From contig CAMATZ010000031.1 of assembly GCA_945861275.1 (NCBI GenBank), positions 1-64,000 on the forward strand: DNA of 64,000 bases. The letters are read 5' to 3'. The stretch is from Bordetella parapertussis (GTDB lineage Bacteria; Pseudomonadota; Gammaproteobacteria; Burkholderiales; SG8-41). Both the position numbers and the translations under genes were made by a program. Shown piece by piece: positions 7,197 through 16,561 of the stretch. A model generated the notes under the pieces. It was given only the letters and a program-made list of their open reading frames with translations. It made no database searches and was not told where the DNA came from. Position 1 is the first letter of the stretch. Every line of letters begins with the position of its first letter.

Positions 7197-9581
7197 CTAG
7201 CGCTTAACCCCAGCGGCTGGCAGCGGCGCTAGCGATTCCGACCAGACGACCTTGTCCACACGCAGTTGTGCAATCGCGGCATCATCGTAGCCCAATTCCC
7301 GCAACAGTGCATCCGTATGCTGGCCAGCCAGCGTGCCGGCGCCGCAGCGCACCGGGCTGTCGGAAAAGTTGAGCAGGGATCCGTGGCGCACGTAACGGCC
7401 ATAGCGGAGGTGGTCACACTCAAGCGTGTAGCCATTGGCTTGCACATGTGGATTACGGAGCCAGAAATCGCCGGCTACGCCACCATCGGCGCGTACACAG
7501 CCTACACCGGCGCTGCTCAGCCTGATTTCGCATGTATCCGCGTCGGCGGCGAGAAATACTGCCGATAACTGCGCGGCGAGTGCTGCATCGTTGGCGAGAC
7601 GGGTTTTCGCATCGCGGAACCGATGGTCCTCAGCTAATGCCGCAAGCCCCATCGCATGGCATAGCGTCTTGAATTCCGCATCACCTTCAACAGCCAGAAA
7701 CACCCAGCTTTCGGCACAGGGGTAGAGGCGATACAGCGCGTGCAGTCCGTAGAGGTCTGCGTCCACTTGTGGTCGTTGCGGCTTGCCCTGGTAGCGCACG
7801 GCATCGTCGAAGTTGGCATACACGTTGGCCAGCATCATATTGACATTGACGCGCTGTCCAATGCCGAAGCGCTCGGCGGTGAACAACCCCAGTAGGGCGC
7901 CGGTGGCCACCAGCAGGGAGGTATTGGGATCAGGATTGACTTCATTGGCGCGCATCAGGCGGCGTGCCGCCTCGATCAGCGTCGGGATGTCAGCGGGGCC
8001 CTTGGGCGGCATGCCCGCTCCGGCTTGAAACAGGGCGCCACCACACTGGGCGCCGGCAATCGGGTGGGAACAGGGACGTTCCGCTCCGGGAGACTTGGGG
8101 TCATAGCCATTGGCGGAAAGCCACACCACCCTGGGATTGAAGCTGCGGGCACGCTCGTAACCGAAGCCGAGTTTGTCCGGAACGCCAGGGCGAAAATTGT
8201 GGGCGATGAGATCGGCCTTGGGCAGCAGCTTATCCAGGATCTCACGTCCCTTAGGCGACTTGAGCTCAATGCAGATGGTTTCCTTGCCGACGTTGTATTT
8301 AATCGCGCCCAGGCCTGCTGCCATGGCCCCATCGACGCGGCGTCCCGGATCGCCGCCCATGGGTTCGATCTTGATGACACGTGCACCGAGATCCGCCAGC
8401 ATGGAACATCCCAGCGGTGTGGCGATGATGCTGGCGAATTCCAGCACGGTGATGCCGGCTAATGGAGCGCGATCCTTAACGTGTTGCCGCGGCGAGGGGT
8501 AAGTTGCGCCGCCCGCGGTCTGTTCCGACGGTGATGCGGCGATTCGTGCAGGGGTGACTTCCATAGAAGCAGCAGGGCCGAGCCAGCGGACTGCACCCAG
8601 TGTCGGATGTTGACCATCCACGACGTCGCCGGCTTGGGTCAGGTCCGGATCGTCCAGTGCCTGTTGCGTTGTCTGATAGGGCGCGGCGGCAACATTGCCA
8701 TCCTCGCGAAATGCGGCCAACCAGTCCGTTGCCGGGCGTTCGCGCATGCGCGTCAGCATTGCAACACGCACGAGTGCTATGGTTAGCTCCGGCCAAGCCG
8801 CATTGGGCTTATCGCGCACATCGGCCGGGGGCACATCAGCAAGTCCGGTCACTTTGAGATAGTTGCGGAATAAGTGATCCAGCAAATTTCCCAGTTGCAG
8901 CCAGTTGCCATCCTGTCCCTGCACGGGTTGGTAAGGCAGATTGTGTTTCTTCGCGGCCGGGGGCTCTGGCGGCAGCAGATCCGCATACCGGGTTTCGAGC
9001 TGCGCACGGACCAATCCCTGCGTATCGTAGGGAATCATCGCCTGCAAAAGACTCGTTTCAATGCGTTCGCCGCGGCCAGTCCGAGCCCGGGTCATCAAGG
9101 CGGCGAGGATGCCCTGAACGGCTATCTGCGCGGCGCCAAAGGTGGCTACCTGCACGGCGGCGTAAGCAGGTCCGGCACGCGGGTTCTGTCCTTCGAATAG
9201 GGCCATGCGCCCGCTCTTGGCGGCGACCAGGCCTTCACGCATCGGATAGCGTGCGTAGGGACCCTGCGTGCCCCAGCCGGAAATATTGAGGTGTATCTGA
9301 TTTGGCTTACGCTTGGGCGCGGCGTCATCCGGGCCGAGTGTAGTCAGCAGCACGTCGGCGCCAGCCAATGCCTGCTCGTATTCGTCACCTTGCGCTTGGC
9401 GCAGCACCCGCTTGCCGCGAAGCAATAGCGGCGCAGCCGGATGGTCGCAAACCACGCTTCCTGCAACCGCAACCACCACGGCGCCGAAATCGGCCAGCAC
9501 CATGCTGGCCAGTGCCGCGGCCGGATGCTTACCGATGTCCAGTACACGCAGCCCGGTCAGCGGCGGGGCCTTGCTTGGCAT
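7197..9581 (-). CDS. Tandem-domain CaiB/BaiF family III CoA-transferase
   Basis: The 794-residue protein contains two family III CoA-transferase domains, about 1-365 and 375-794, each starting with the family pattern (LTGLRVLDIG and LAGITVLEFA). Single-domain members are about 400 residues, so this is a fused dimer. The second domain keeps an Asp in PDPNTSLL at the expected catalytic site. The equivalent stretch of the first (GPAYAAVQVATFG) lacks Asp, so that half may be structural. It would move CoA between carboxylic acids. AAGGAA lies just upstream of ATG at 9581. It stands alone, between plus-strand genes. Confidence 0.9.
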   Translation of the reverse strand: MPSKAPPLTGLRVLDIGKHPAAALASMVLADFGAVVVAVAGSVVCDHPAAPLLLRGKRVLRQAQGDEYEQALAGADVLLTTLGPDDAAPKRKPNQIHLNISGWGTQGPYARYPMREGLVAAKSGRMALFEGQNPRAGPAYAAVQVATFGAAQIAVQGILAALMTRARTGRGERIETSLLQAMIPYDTQGLVRAQLETRYADLLPPEPPAAKKHNLPYQPVQGQDGNWLQLGNLLDHLFRNYLKVTGLADVPPADVRDKPNAAWPELTIALVRVAMLTRMRERPATDWLAAFREDGNVAAAPYQTTQQALDDPDLTQAGDVVDGQHPTLGAVRWLGPAASMEVTPARIAASPSEQTAGGATYPSPRQHVKDRAPLAGITVLEFASIIATPLGCSMLADLGARVIKIEPMGGDPGRRVDGAMAAGLGAIKYNVGKETICIELKSPKGREILDKLLPKADLIAHNFRPGVPDKLGFGYERARSFNPRVVWLSANGYDPKSPGAERPCSHPIAGAQCGGALFQAGAGMPPKGPADIPTLIEAARRLMRANEVNPDPNTSLLVATGALLGLFTAERFGIGQRVNVNMMLANVYANFDDAVRYQGKPQRPQVDADLYGLHALYRLYPCAESWVFLAVEGDAEFKTLCHAMGLAALAEDHRFRDAKTRLANDAALAAQLSAVFLAADADTCEIRLSSAGVGCVRADGGVAGDFWLRNPHVQANGYTLECDHLRYGRYVRHGSLLNFSDSPVRCGAGTLAGQHTDALLRELGYDDAAIAQLRVDKVVWSESLAPLPAAGVKR

Positions 9582-9729
9582 GCGCTATTCCTTCTGATCT
9601 ATTGCGCCACAGGCATTTTTCCCGCTCCGGCGCTTATTCAGGTAGTGTAATACACAGCAGACGATGGCGAGATCAGGCCTACAAGATAATTTGATGTAAT
9701 CGCCCAGCAGAACTCTGGAGGAGTGCACT

Positions 9730-10692
9730 ATGAAAAAATATATTGTGATGAGCATCTTCGCCACCACGCTGGCAGCGCAGGTGCAGGCGCAGAAATTTCC
9801 GGAAAAACCCATACGCCTGGTCTCGCCGTTTTCCGCGGGCAGTGCCACGGATTTTTTTGCGCGCGTTATCGGCCCCAAGCTTACGGAGAGCTGGGGGCAG
9901 CCGGTGGTGGTGGACAATCGCCCCGCCGCGGGCGGTGTGGTGGCGGGCGAGATTGTTGCGCGCGCAACGCCGGATGGCCACATTCTCATGCTGCATTCCG
10001 GTGCATTTGCCGCAAGTGCGTCGCTGTATCCGCGGTTGCCGTTTGACTCGGTTAAGGATTTTTCGGGTGTCACGCAAGTTGCCGCCAATCCCATGGTGCT
10101 GGTGGTGGTTCCAAATTCCGGCATCACGTCGGTGAAGGAACTGATCGCCCTCGCCAAGCAGCGTCCCGGACAGTGGAACTACGGCTCCGCAGGTATCGGC
10201 AGCGGCACGCATTACGCTGCCGAGCTATTCTGTTTGGCGGCAGGCATAAGGGTGGTGCATATTCCCTACAAAGGCACTCCGGAATTCATTAACGACACCA
10301 TCGCCGGACGTTTGCAGTTTGCATTGTCTGCCATGCCGCCGGCGGTGCCGCTGATTAGTGCGGGGCGGCTGCTGCCGCTGGCCACTACCTCCAAAAAGCG
10401 TTCGCACCTGTTGCCCAATGTTCCCACAGTGATCGAAGCCACCGCACTGGACTTCGAATATGACGGCTGGTTCGGCATCTTTGCGCCCTCGGCCACGCCG
10501 CGAAGAGTCGTCAATCAGTTGTCGAAAGAGTTTGCGCGTATCGTGGCGCTGCCGGATGTAGCCGAAGCATTTATGAGACAAGGCGCAACGCCTACCGTTA
10601 GCAGTTCACCTGAAGCATTCGATAAAATGGTACACACCGAAATTGCCACGCGCCGCAAGGTGTGGCTGCAGGCGGGGGTTAAGGCTGAATAG
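9730..10692 (+). CDS. Bug/TctC-type solute-binding protein 2
   Basis: The 320-residue protein has a signal peptide ending VQAQ, a FPEKPIRLVSPF start, ATDFFAR in the ligand loop, PDGHILML and HIPYKGTPE. A strong GGAGGAG ribosome-binding site (9717-9723) precedes ATG at 9730. It is the first of two consecutive plus-strand Bug genes that meet two minus-strand Bug operons. The ligand is unknown. Confidence 0.9.
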   Translation: MKKYIVMSIFATTLAAQVQAQKFPEKPIRLVSPFSAGSATDFFARVIGPKLTESWGQPVVVDNRPAAGGVVAGEIVARATPDGHILMLHSGAFAASASLYPRLPFDSVKDFSGVTQVAANPMVLVVVPNSGITSVKELIALAKQRPGQWNYGSAGIGSGTHYAAELFCLAAGIRVVHIPYKGTPEFINDTIAGRLQFALSAMPPAVPLISAGRLLPLATTSKKRSHLLPNVPTVIEATALDFEYDGWFGIFAPSATPRRVVNQLSKEFARIVALPDVAEAFMRQGATPTVSSSPEAFDKMVHTEIATRRKVWLQAGVKAE

Positions 10693-10922
10693 GCGCGTAA
10701 GTGGGCAGGCGTGAGGTTTTCGGCCTTGAATTCCACCGTAAATACGCGTCGCTTCAACTGCTCTTTCTCAATGAGTTCCAGTGCGCTACTATGCGCTGGC
10801 CTGCTTTCATGACTTCGCTATTATTAAGACCTCGACAGAAAGCATGCAGGATCACTATGGGTGTACTGCCGGCGTCGCTGCTCCCGTGCAACCCGGCGTG
10901 CCCTTCGCGAAAGGTAGTGCAT

Positions 10923-11966
10923 ATGGCCAGTTTCCAGCGCAGCGCGTTGTGGTTGATTCTTTCACCCGGTAGTGTGGTTAGATTTCCACCCAGTAGACAT
11001 AAGCTGGCGCAAGCATTCACTTTGTCCATCGCAGTTTGGACGGCAGTGACGGCGATAAGCGTTGCGGCGGCAGAGTATCCCACGCGACCCATTCGGCTGA
11101 TCGTTCCATTCCCGCCCGGCGGCGGGACCGACATCCTGGCGCGGGCGCTGGGGCAGCACCTGTCGGCGGCGCTGAAGCAGAACGTGATCGTCGACAACCG
11201 CGCCGGCGGCAACACGCTGATTGGCTCCGAGATTGCGGCGAATTCGGCGCCGGACGGCCATACGCTGCTGATCCAGATCAACAACCTCACCGCGCTGCCC
11301 GCGCTGTCGCCGCGCAAGAAGCTGTCAGTGACGGTTGCGTCCTTCGCGCCGATCACGCTGGTGGCCGTGCTGCCGCACATACTGGTCGTTCCGCGCAGCG
11401 TTCAGGCCTCCAGCATGCGAGAATTGATCGCCCTCGCCAAGGCAGCACCCAAGAGTCTGACCTACGCCTCCGCGGGAGTCGGAACGCCTGTCCATCTGGG
11501 GGGCGCGCTGTTCGCCTCGATGGCGGGCATCGAATTGCTTCATGTTCCTTATAAAGGGGCGGCCGACTACACCACCGCGGTGCTGGGGGCTCATGTCTCA
11601 ATGACGTTCGGTTCGGTTCCCACGGTTCTTCCTCACATACGCACGGGCGTGCTCAAGGCGCTCGGCGCAACAACCGCAAAGCGTATCAAGGCGCTGCCGG
11701 AACTGCCCACCATCGCCGAGTCGGGCTTGTCCGGATACGACATCTCAAGCTGGTATGGCATCTTTGCGCCGGCGGCAACGCCCCCGCCCACAGTCAACCT
11801 GCTGCACAGAGAAATCGCACGTGCCATCACGACCAAGACCGTTGCCGACCGCCTGCCGGATTATGAACTGATCGCCAACACGCCCGCCGAGTTCGCGGTT
11901 TTTCTGCGCAAGGATGCGGAGATGAGCGCGCGCGTGATTGCACGCTCGGGTGCTACCTCCGACTGA
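10923..11966 (+). CDS. Bug/TctC-type solute-binding protein 3
   Basis: The open frame starts at 10701, but ATG at 10923 gives a sensible export signal: a basic, rather long n-region and a hydrophobic stretch ending SVAAAEYP. The mature part has IVPFPPGGGTDILAR, APDGHTLL and HVPYKGAAD. The precursor of 347 residues is about 20 longer than its relatives because of the leader; ATG at 10857 is an alternative. It converges on Bug gene 4 with only nine bases between stop codons. Confidence 0.85.
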   Translation: MASFQRSALWLILSPGSVVRFPPSRHKLAQAFTLSIAVWTAVTAISVAAAEYPTRPIRLIVPFPPGGGTDILARALGQHLSAALKQNVIVDNRAGGNTLIGSEIAANSAPDGHTLLIQINNLTALPALSPRKKLSVTVASFAPITLVAVLPHILVVPRSVQASSMRELIALAKAAPKSLTYASAGVGTPVHLGGALFASMAGIELLHVPYKGAADYTTAVLGAHVSMTFGSVPTVLPHIRTGVLKALGATTAKRIKALPELPTIAESGLSGYDISSWYGIFAPAATPPPTVNLLHREIARAITTKTVADRLPDYELIANTPAEFAVFLRKDAEMSARVIARSGATSD

Positions 11967-11975
11967 AATCAGTCT

Positions 11976-12959
11976 CTATTCCGGTTTAATACCCGCCTGC
12001 TTCAACGTTTTAGCCCATCGCGCCATATCGTTCCTGGTAAAGCGCTCGTACTCGTCGGCGCTGCTGGCAATAACATCAAAGCTCTGGCTCTCCAGATTCG
12101 CGCGTATCTCGGGCAGCCGCAGTACGCGCACAATCTCGGCGTTCAGCTTGGCGATGATGACGCGCGGCGTGGCCGCGGGCACCAGCACGCCATAGCAGCT
12201 GTTGACGTCAAAACCGGGCAGCCCCGCTTCGGCAATCGTGGGCACCTCCGGTATCAATGGCAAGCGACGCAGGGAGGTGACGCCCAGCGCGCGAACACGT
12301 TCGGTTTTGACATGCGGCACCATAGTGTGTGGCGCGGAAAAAATAAAATGCACCTGGCCCGCGATCGCAGCGGCATTGGAGAGGCCCGCGCCCTTGTACG
12401 GCACATGGATAATTTCGACGCCGGTCATGATCTTCACGATTTCGCCCGACAGATAGCTGGTGGTACCGATGCCGGACGAGGCATACGTCAGAAATTTCGG
12501 CTTGGCCCTGGCGTAGGCGATCAGCTCCTTGAAAGTCTTTACCGGCAGTGAGGCATGTGCGACCAGCAAATTGGGCGCGCACGCCAGCAGCGACACCCGT
12601 TCGAAATCCCTGATCGTGTCGTAGGGCAGCTTCGCATAAAGGCTCGGGTTCAAGGTGTAGCCGCCGGCAACGATGAGTATGGTGTAGCCATCGGGCGGCG
12701 CACGCGCAACGATTTCGGAGCCTATCAGGCCGCCGGCGCCGGCGCGATTGTCGATGATGACCGATTTGCCCCAGGCTTCCGTCAGCTTGGGGCCGATCAC
12801 GCGCGCCAGCGCGTCGATGCCGCCGCCGGGCGAGGATGGCACCACCACGCGGATGGGCTTTGACGGGTAGTCAGCGGCGGCGGTTGTGGCCGCGCGTTGC
12901 GCCCATGCGGTTTGCGACAGCAGCGCCATGGCAATGGCGCAAGGCAGCGTGCGTTTCAT
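11976..12959 (-). CDS. Bug/TctC-type solute-binding protein 4
   Basis: The 327-residue protein has a signal peptide (MKRTLPCAIAMALLSQTAWA), VPSSPGGGIDALAR, PPDGYTIL and HVPYKGAG. Its start is two bases after the stop of the SDR gene at 12962, so translation is likely coupled to it. The pairing suggests the SDR acts on the ligand or its first product. Confidence 0.9.
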   Translation of the reverse strand: MKRTLPCAIAMALLSQTAWAQRAATTAAADYPSKPIRVVVPSSPGGGIDALARVIGPKLTEAWGKSVIIDNRAGAGGLIGSEIVARAPPDGYTILIVAGGYTLNPSLYAKLPYDTIRDFERVSLLACAPNLLVAHASLPVKTFKELIAYARAKPKFLTYASSGIGTTSYLSGEIVKIMTGVEIIHVPYKGAGLSNAAAIAGQVHFIFSAPHTMVPHVKTERVRALGVTSLRRLPLIPEVPTIAEAGLPGFDVNSCYGVLVPAATPRVIIAKLNAEIVRVLRLPEIRANLESQSFDVIASSADEYERFTRNDMARWAKTLKQAGIKPE

Positions 12960-12961
12960 CG

Positions 12962-13717
12962 CTAATCGTCGTAACAGCCGTGCGTGGTCGCAGTTCTGCC
13001 GCCATCGACGACGATGTTCGCGCCATTCACGTACGACGACAGGTCCGACGCGAGAAACAACGCGACTTTCGCCACATCCTCCGCCGTGCCCATGCGCTGT
13101 GCGGGCGTCACCGCGATGCGCGCGTGATCACGGGGTCTTGCGGGTGCCGCGGTCTCGCGTATACCGCCGGTGGAAATACTGTTGACGCGGATATTGTATT
13201 GCGCCAGATTGTGCGCCATCACATGGGTCAGCGGCAGCACCCCGCCTTTTGCGGCGGAATAGGCCACCAGCGAAGGGTTGCCGAGGAATCCGTCAATCGA
13301 CGCGTGATTGATAATCGAACCCGATCCCGTCTGCTTCATCAGCGGCAAAAAATACTTTGCACACAGAAATCCCGAGGTAAGGTTGCGGCCGATCATGGTT
13401 GCCCAGGTGTCTTCGCTGGTTTCCTCGAACGACTGCTTGATGGCGCCGCGTCCGGCGACGTTGAACAGAATGTGCACCTGGGCGAACATCTTTTCGCAGG
13501 TGCGCACAGCGGCCTGAACCTGCGCCGTATCGGTGACATCGGCGTGAATATATGGCACCTCCAGTTCGCCCACGCGCAGCGTGCGCGCGCCTTCCAAGCC
13601 CTGCTTGTCGTCGATGCAGATCGCCTGTGCGCCTTCTCGCCTGAACAGCATGGCCGCCGCCTGTCCGATGCCATAGGCGTCGCCCGCAATAATCGCAATC
13701 TTGTCCTTGAGTAACAT
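12962..13717 (-). CDS. SDR-family oxidoreductase
   Basis: A 251-residue classical short-chain dehydrogenase/reductase: cofactor loop GDAYGIGQ (a TGxxxGxG variant), NVAG in place of NNAG, catalytic YSAAK, and a C-terminal VNGANIVVDGG. It would oxidise or reduce a hydroxyl/keto group with NAD(P)H. ATG at 13717 is chosen because AAAGGA lies eight bases upstream; the extra residues from 13741 look unrelated. It is co-transcribed with Bug gene 4. Confidence 0.9.
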   Translation of the reverse strand: MLLKDKIAIIAGDAYGIGQAAAMLFRREGAQAICIDDKQGLEGARTLRVGELEVPYIHADVTDTAQVQAAVRTCEKMFAQVHILFNVAGRGAIKQSFEETSEDTWATMIGRNLTSGFLCAKYFLPLMKQTGSGSIINHASIDGFLGNPSLVAYSAAKGGVLPLTHVMAHNLAQYNIRVNSISTGGIRETAAPARPRDHARIAVTPAQRMGTAEDVAKVALFLASDLSSYVNGANIVVDGGRTATTHGCYDD

Positions 13718-13787
13718 GAAATTTCCTTTCGCCAGAATCACGCCAGTCTATGTGGAAAAGGCCACCGTCACCAACATTCGCCAACCG

Positions 13788-14798
13788 TCAATCGGCGCGC
13801 GCGCCCGATTCGCGGATCACGCGTTGCCAGCGCAGCATTTCGGCGCGCGTGTAACGGGCCAGCTCTGCTGGCGTGCTCGTCAACGGTTCGGCGCCCTGCG
13901 CCGTGAGCCGGTTGCGCACCTCGGCGGACGCCATGATCTTCACTATCTCGCCGTTCAGCCGCTGCACCAGGGCCGCTGGCGTACCCGCTGCGGCAAACGT
14001 TGCGAACCACGCATTGGCTTCGTAACCTGTTACCCCGGATTCGCTGATCGTCGGCAATTCGGGCGCAGCCGCCGAGCGGCGTGATCCTGTCACCGCCAAG
14101 CCGCGTAATTTGCCGCTTTTCACTTGCGGCAGGATGGACACCAGGGTCGCAAACATTATGTCGGTCTCCGCACTCAGCACACTGGTAATCGCCGGCCCTG
14201 CGCCCTTGTACGGCACGTGCAGCAATTTCACGCCGGTCATATGTCCGAACAACACGCCGGCCAGATGCGTGGAGGCGCCGCTGCCGGTGGAGGCAAACGA
14301 CAGCCCCTTCTTCCTTGCCAGCGCCACCAGCGCAGACACCGAGTCTGCCGCCAGCGCCGGGTGAACCACGAGCATATTGGGAATGGTTGCCACCATGGTG
14401 ATGGGTGCAAAATCCCTCACCGCATCGTACGCGAGTTTCGGATACAAACTGGGATTGGTCACATGCGAGGTGAAGGCCATCAGCAAGGTGTAACCGTCGG
14501 GCGGACTTTTCGCCACGATTTCGCTCGCGACGATACCGCCGCCGCCCGGACGATTGTCCACGATCACCTGCTGGCCCCACTGTTCGCCAAGTTTTTGCGC
14601 GATCGCGCGCGCGAGGCTGTCCGCGCCGCCGCCGACCGTTCCGCCCACCACATAACGCAACGGCCGGTTGGGGTAGCTGCCGGCAGTCATAGGCTGCGCT
14701 GCATACACCGACAGCGTAGTGCCTGTCAGGGTGATTGCGCCTGCGAGCAGCAACACGCTGCCTTGCGCAAAGCGCATGGGGGTTGGGCGCCTCTTCAC
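13788..14798 (-). CDS. Bug/TctC-type solute-binding protein 5
   Basis: The 336-residue protein has a basic n-region and signal (MKRRPTPMRFAQG, then a hydrophobic core ending VYAAQ). The ligand loop is VGGTVGGGADSLAR, which lacks the usual Pro-Gly-Gly. It keeps PPDGYTLL and HVPYKGAG. The GTG start at 14798 overlaps the TGA stop of the preceding Bug gene (GTGA), implying coupled translation of two different binding proteins. ATG at 14777 is an alternative start. Confidence 0.88.
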   Translation of the reverse strand: MKRRPTPMRFAQGSVLLLAGAITLTGTTLSVYAAQPMTAGSYPNRPLRYVVGGTVGGGADSLARAIAQKLGEQWGQQVIVDNRPGGGGIVASEIVAKSPPDGYTLLMAFTSHVTNPSLYPKLAYDAVRDFAPITMVATIPNMLVVHPALAADSVSALVALARKKGLSFASTGSGASTHLAGVLFGHMTGVKLLHVPYKGAGPAITSVLSAETDIMFATLVSILPQVKSGKLRGLAVTGSRRSAAAPELPTISESGVTGYEANAWFATFAAAGTPAALVQRLNGEIVKIMASAEVRNRLTAQGAEPLTSTPAELARYTRAEMLRWQRVIRESGARAD

Positions 14799-15763
14799 AG
14801 TCGTGGAATCTTCGCCTTATCAATCAGCGCATTCCATTTGGCGATTTCGCTGATGACGAAGGCGCGCATGCCTTCGGGCGTGTTGAGATTTTGTTCGATG
14901 CCGAGTTCCTGAAAGCGCTGTTTCACCGCTGGCGAGTTGACCGCGGCGTGAACTTCCTTGTGCAGACGCTCCACGATGGCGCGCGGTGTTTTCGCCGGCG
15001 CGCCGATGCCATTCCAGGAAATCACATCGTAGCCCGGCAGCCCGGATTCATCCAGCGTCGGCACATGGGGCAGCAGCGTGAAACGTGTTTTCGACGACAC
15101 CGCCACCGCGCGCAGACTGCCGGCGCGTATCTGCCCCAACACCGGCGGCAGAAACTCGAAGGCAACCTGCACCTCGTTGCCGCGCAGCGCGCCGATCACC
15201 GCGCCGGTGTTGTTGAACGGCACGGTCGTGTGATTTAGCGTGGCCAGCGATTTGAACAACTCCGCCGCCAAATACTGCGCGCTGCCGATCTGAATACTGC
15301 CGGCGTTGAATTTGCCGCCTGCCGTGCGCGCCTGAGCGATCAATTTCCTGGTGGTTTTCACCGAAGAATCCGGCGCCACCAGCACGGCAAGACTGAACGC
15401 AGCGATGGTGCTGACCATCGCATAGTCTTTGAGCGTGTCGTACGGCAGCCTTTTGAACATCGCCATGCTCACCGCGTTGGCGTTGTTGAGCAGCATCAGC
15501 GTGTAGCCGTCGGGCTCAGCCCTGGCGACCATTTCGGCGGCGACGATGCCGCCGGCGCTGGGGCGATTGTCGATGACGATTTGTTGCCCCATGGCCTCGC
15601 CCATCTTCTGTGCCACGGTGCGCGCGGTGATGTCACCGACGCCACCGGGGCCGAAGGGAACGACCAGGCGCAGGGGCTTGGTTGGGTATTGTTGTGCGTG
15701 TGCCGGTGCGCAGCCCAGTGTCAATACGATGCAGACCGTCAACGCTTTGAGGATCAGTGACAT
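14795..15763 (-). CDS. Bug/TctC-type solute-binding protein 6
   Basis: The 322-residue protein has a signal ending PAHAQ, VPFGPGGVGDITAR and EPDGYTLML. In place of HVPYKG it has TTVPFNNTGA, so the ligand pocket differs from its neighbours. ATG at 15763 is preferred to 15781. It lies upstream of and overlaps Bug gene 5, and is divergent from the GMC dehydrogenase cluster starting at 15841. Confidence 0.9.
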   Translation of the reverse strand: MSLILKALTVCIVLTLGCAPAHAQQYPTKPLRLVVPFGPGGVGDITARTVAQKMGEAMGQQIVIDNRPSAGGIVAAEMVARAEPDGYTLMLLNNANAVSMAMFKRLPYDTLKDYAMVSTIAAFSLAVLVAPDSSVKTTRKLIAQARTAGGKFNAGSIQIGSAQYLAAELFKSLATLNHTTVPFNNTGAVIGALRGNEVQVAFEFLPPVLGQIRAGSLRAVAVSSKTRFTLLPHVPTLDESGLPGYDVISWNGIGAPAKTPRAIVERLHKEVHAAVNSPAVKQRFQELGIEQNLNTPEGMRAFVISEIAKWNALIDKAKIPRL

Positions 15764-15804
15764 GCACGCTCCTGAAGCCAACTGTGTTTTGCGACGCGGG
15801 CGAT

Positions 15805-15810
15805 TATAAT
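15805..15810 (+). promoter_or_regulatory. Candidate -10 box for the GMC dehydrogenase operon
   Basis: A perfect TATAAT lies 30 bases before the ATG at 15841 in the 77-base divergent gap. No good -35 box is seen 16-18 bases upstream, so activation by a regulator or chance occurrence is possible. AGGGAG at 15829-15834 is the ribosome-binding site. Confidence 0.35.
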
Positions 15811-15840
15811 AGGAAAGTCTGACTTCACAGGGAGATCACC

Positions 15841-16551
15841 ATGAAAGACGAAGGCATCAATCGGCGTGAGTTTCTGAAAGGTACTTTGGCGGGTGGCGCG
15901 GTAGCTACAACGGCAGCAGTGGGCCTCGCGCCGGCACAGGTGCAGGCGCAGGCACAACCGGCGGCGCCTGCCAATCCGGGTTATTCGTTTCTCAATCTCG
16001 AAGAAGCCGCGTTTGTCGAGGCGATGGTTGACCACATGGTGCCGGCGGATCAGTACTCGCCCAAGGGCACGGACATGGGCATCAACATTTACATCGACCG
16101 AACGCTGGCCGGCGGCTGGGGCAAAGGTGATCGGCTCTACATGCAAGGGCCATGGAAAGTGGGCCACCCGAATCAGGGCTACCAGTTGCCGCTGAAACCG
16201 GCTGAACTTTATCGCGCGGGCATCGCGGCCACCAATGTGTATTGCAAAAAAACCTATTCAAAACCGTTCGATCAACTGCCCGAGGCGCAAAAGCAGGAGG
16301 TGCTGGTTGGACTGCAAGGCGGGAAGATCAATTTTGAAGGCGGACTGCCTGCGCGCACATTCTTCGCCACGATGTATCAGACGGTGATCGAAGGCATGTA
16401 CTCCGATCCGATCTATGGCGGTAACCGCAACAAAGCCGGCTGGAAAATGATCGGCTTCCCCGGCGTGGTGGCGGTGCATGCGCAAAACATCGAAAAATTC
16501 CGCGACAAGAAATATTCTGTCGAGCCGCTCAGCATCTCTGACATGAGCTAG
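15841..16551 (+). CDS. Tat-exported gluconate 2-dehydrogenase subunit 3-like protein
   Basis: The 236-residue protein begins with a twin-arginine signal (NRREFLKGT, then a Gly/Ala-rich hydrophobic stretch ending QVQAQ). Its body fits the small-subunit family of membrane-bound GMC dehydrogenases, with the typical EAAFVEAMVDHMVPAD segment. In known complexes this subunit supports folding and carries the signal-less flavoprotein through Tat. It is followed after 10 bases by the first of three GMC genes, none of which has its own signal, so one carrier subunit may serve all three. Confidence 0.88.
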   Translation: MKDEGINRREFLKGTLAGGAVATTAAVGLAPAQVQAQAQPAAPANPGYSFLNLEEAAFVEAMVDHMVPADQYSPKGTDMGINIYIDRTLAGGWGKGDRLYMQGPWKVGHPNQGYQLPLKPAELYRAGIAATNVYCKKTYSKPFDQLPEAQKQEVLVGLQGGKINFEGGLPARTFFATMYQTVIEGMYSDPIYGGNRNKAGWKMIGFPGVVAVHAQNIEKFRDKKYSVEPLSISDMS

Positions 16552-16561
16552 GGGGACCCCC

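Noticed and set aside
13768-14823. 351-residue open frame on the minus strand overlapping Bug gene 5
   Set aside because: It is a shifted reading of the Bug gene with Arg/Gly-rich sequence and no motif; the in-frame Bug protein has signal peptide and family motifs.
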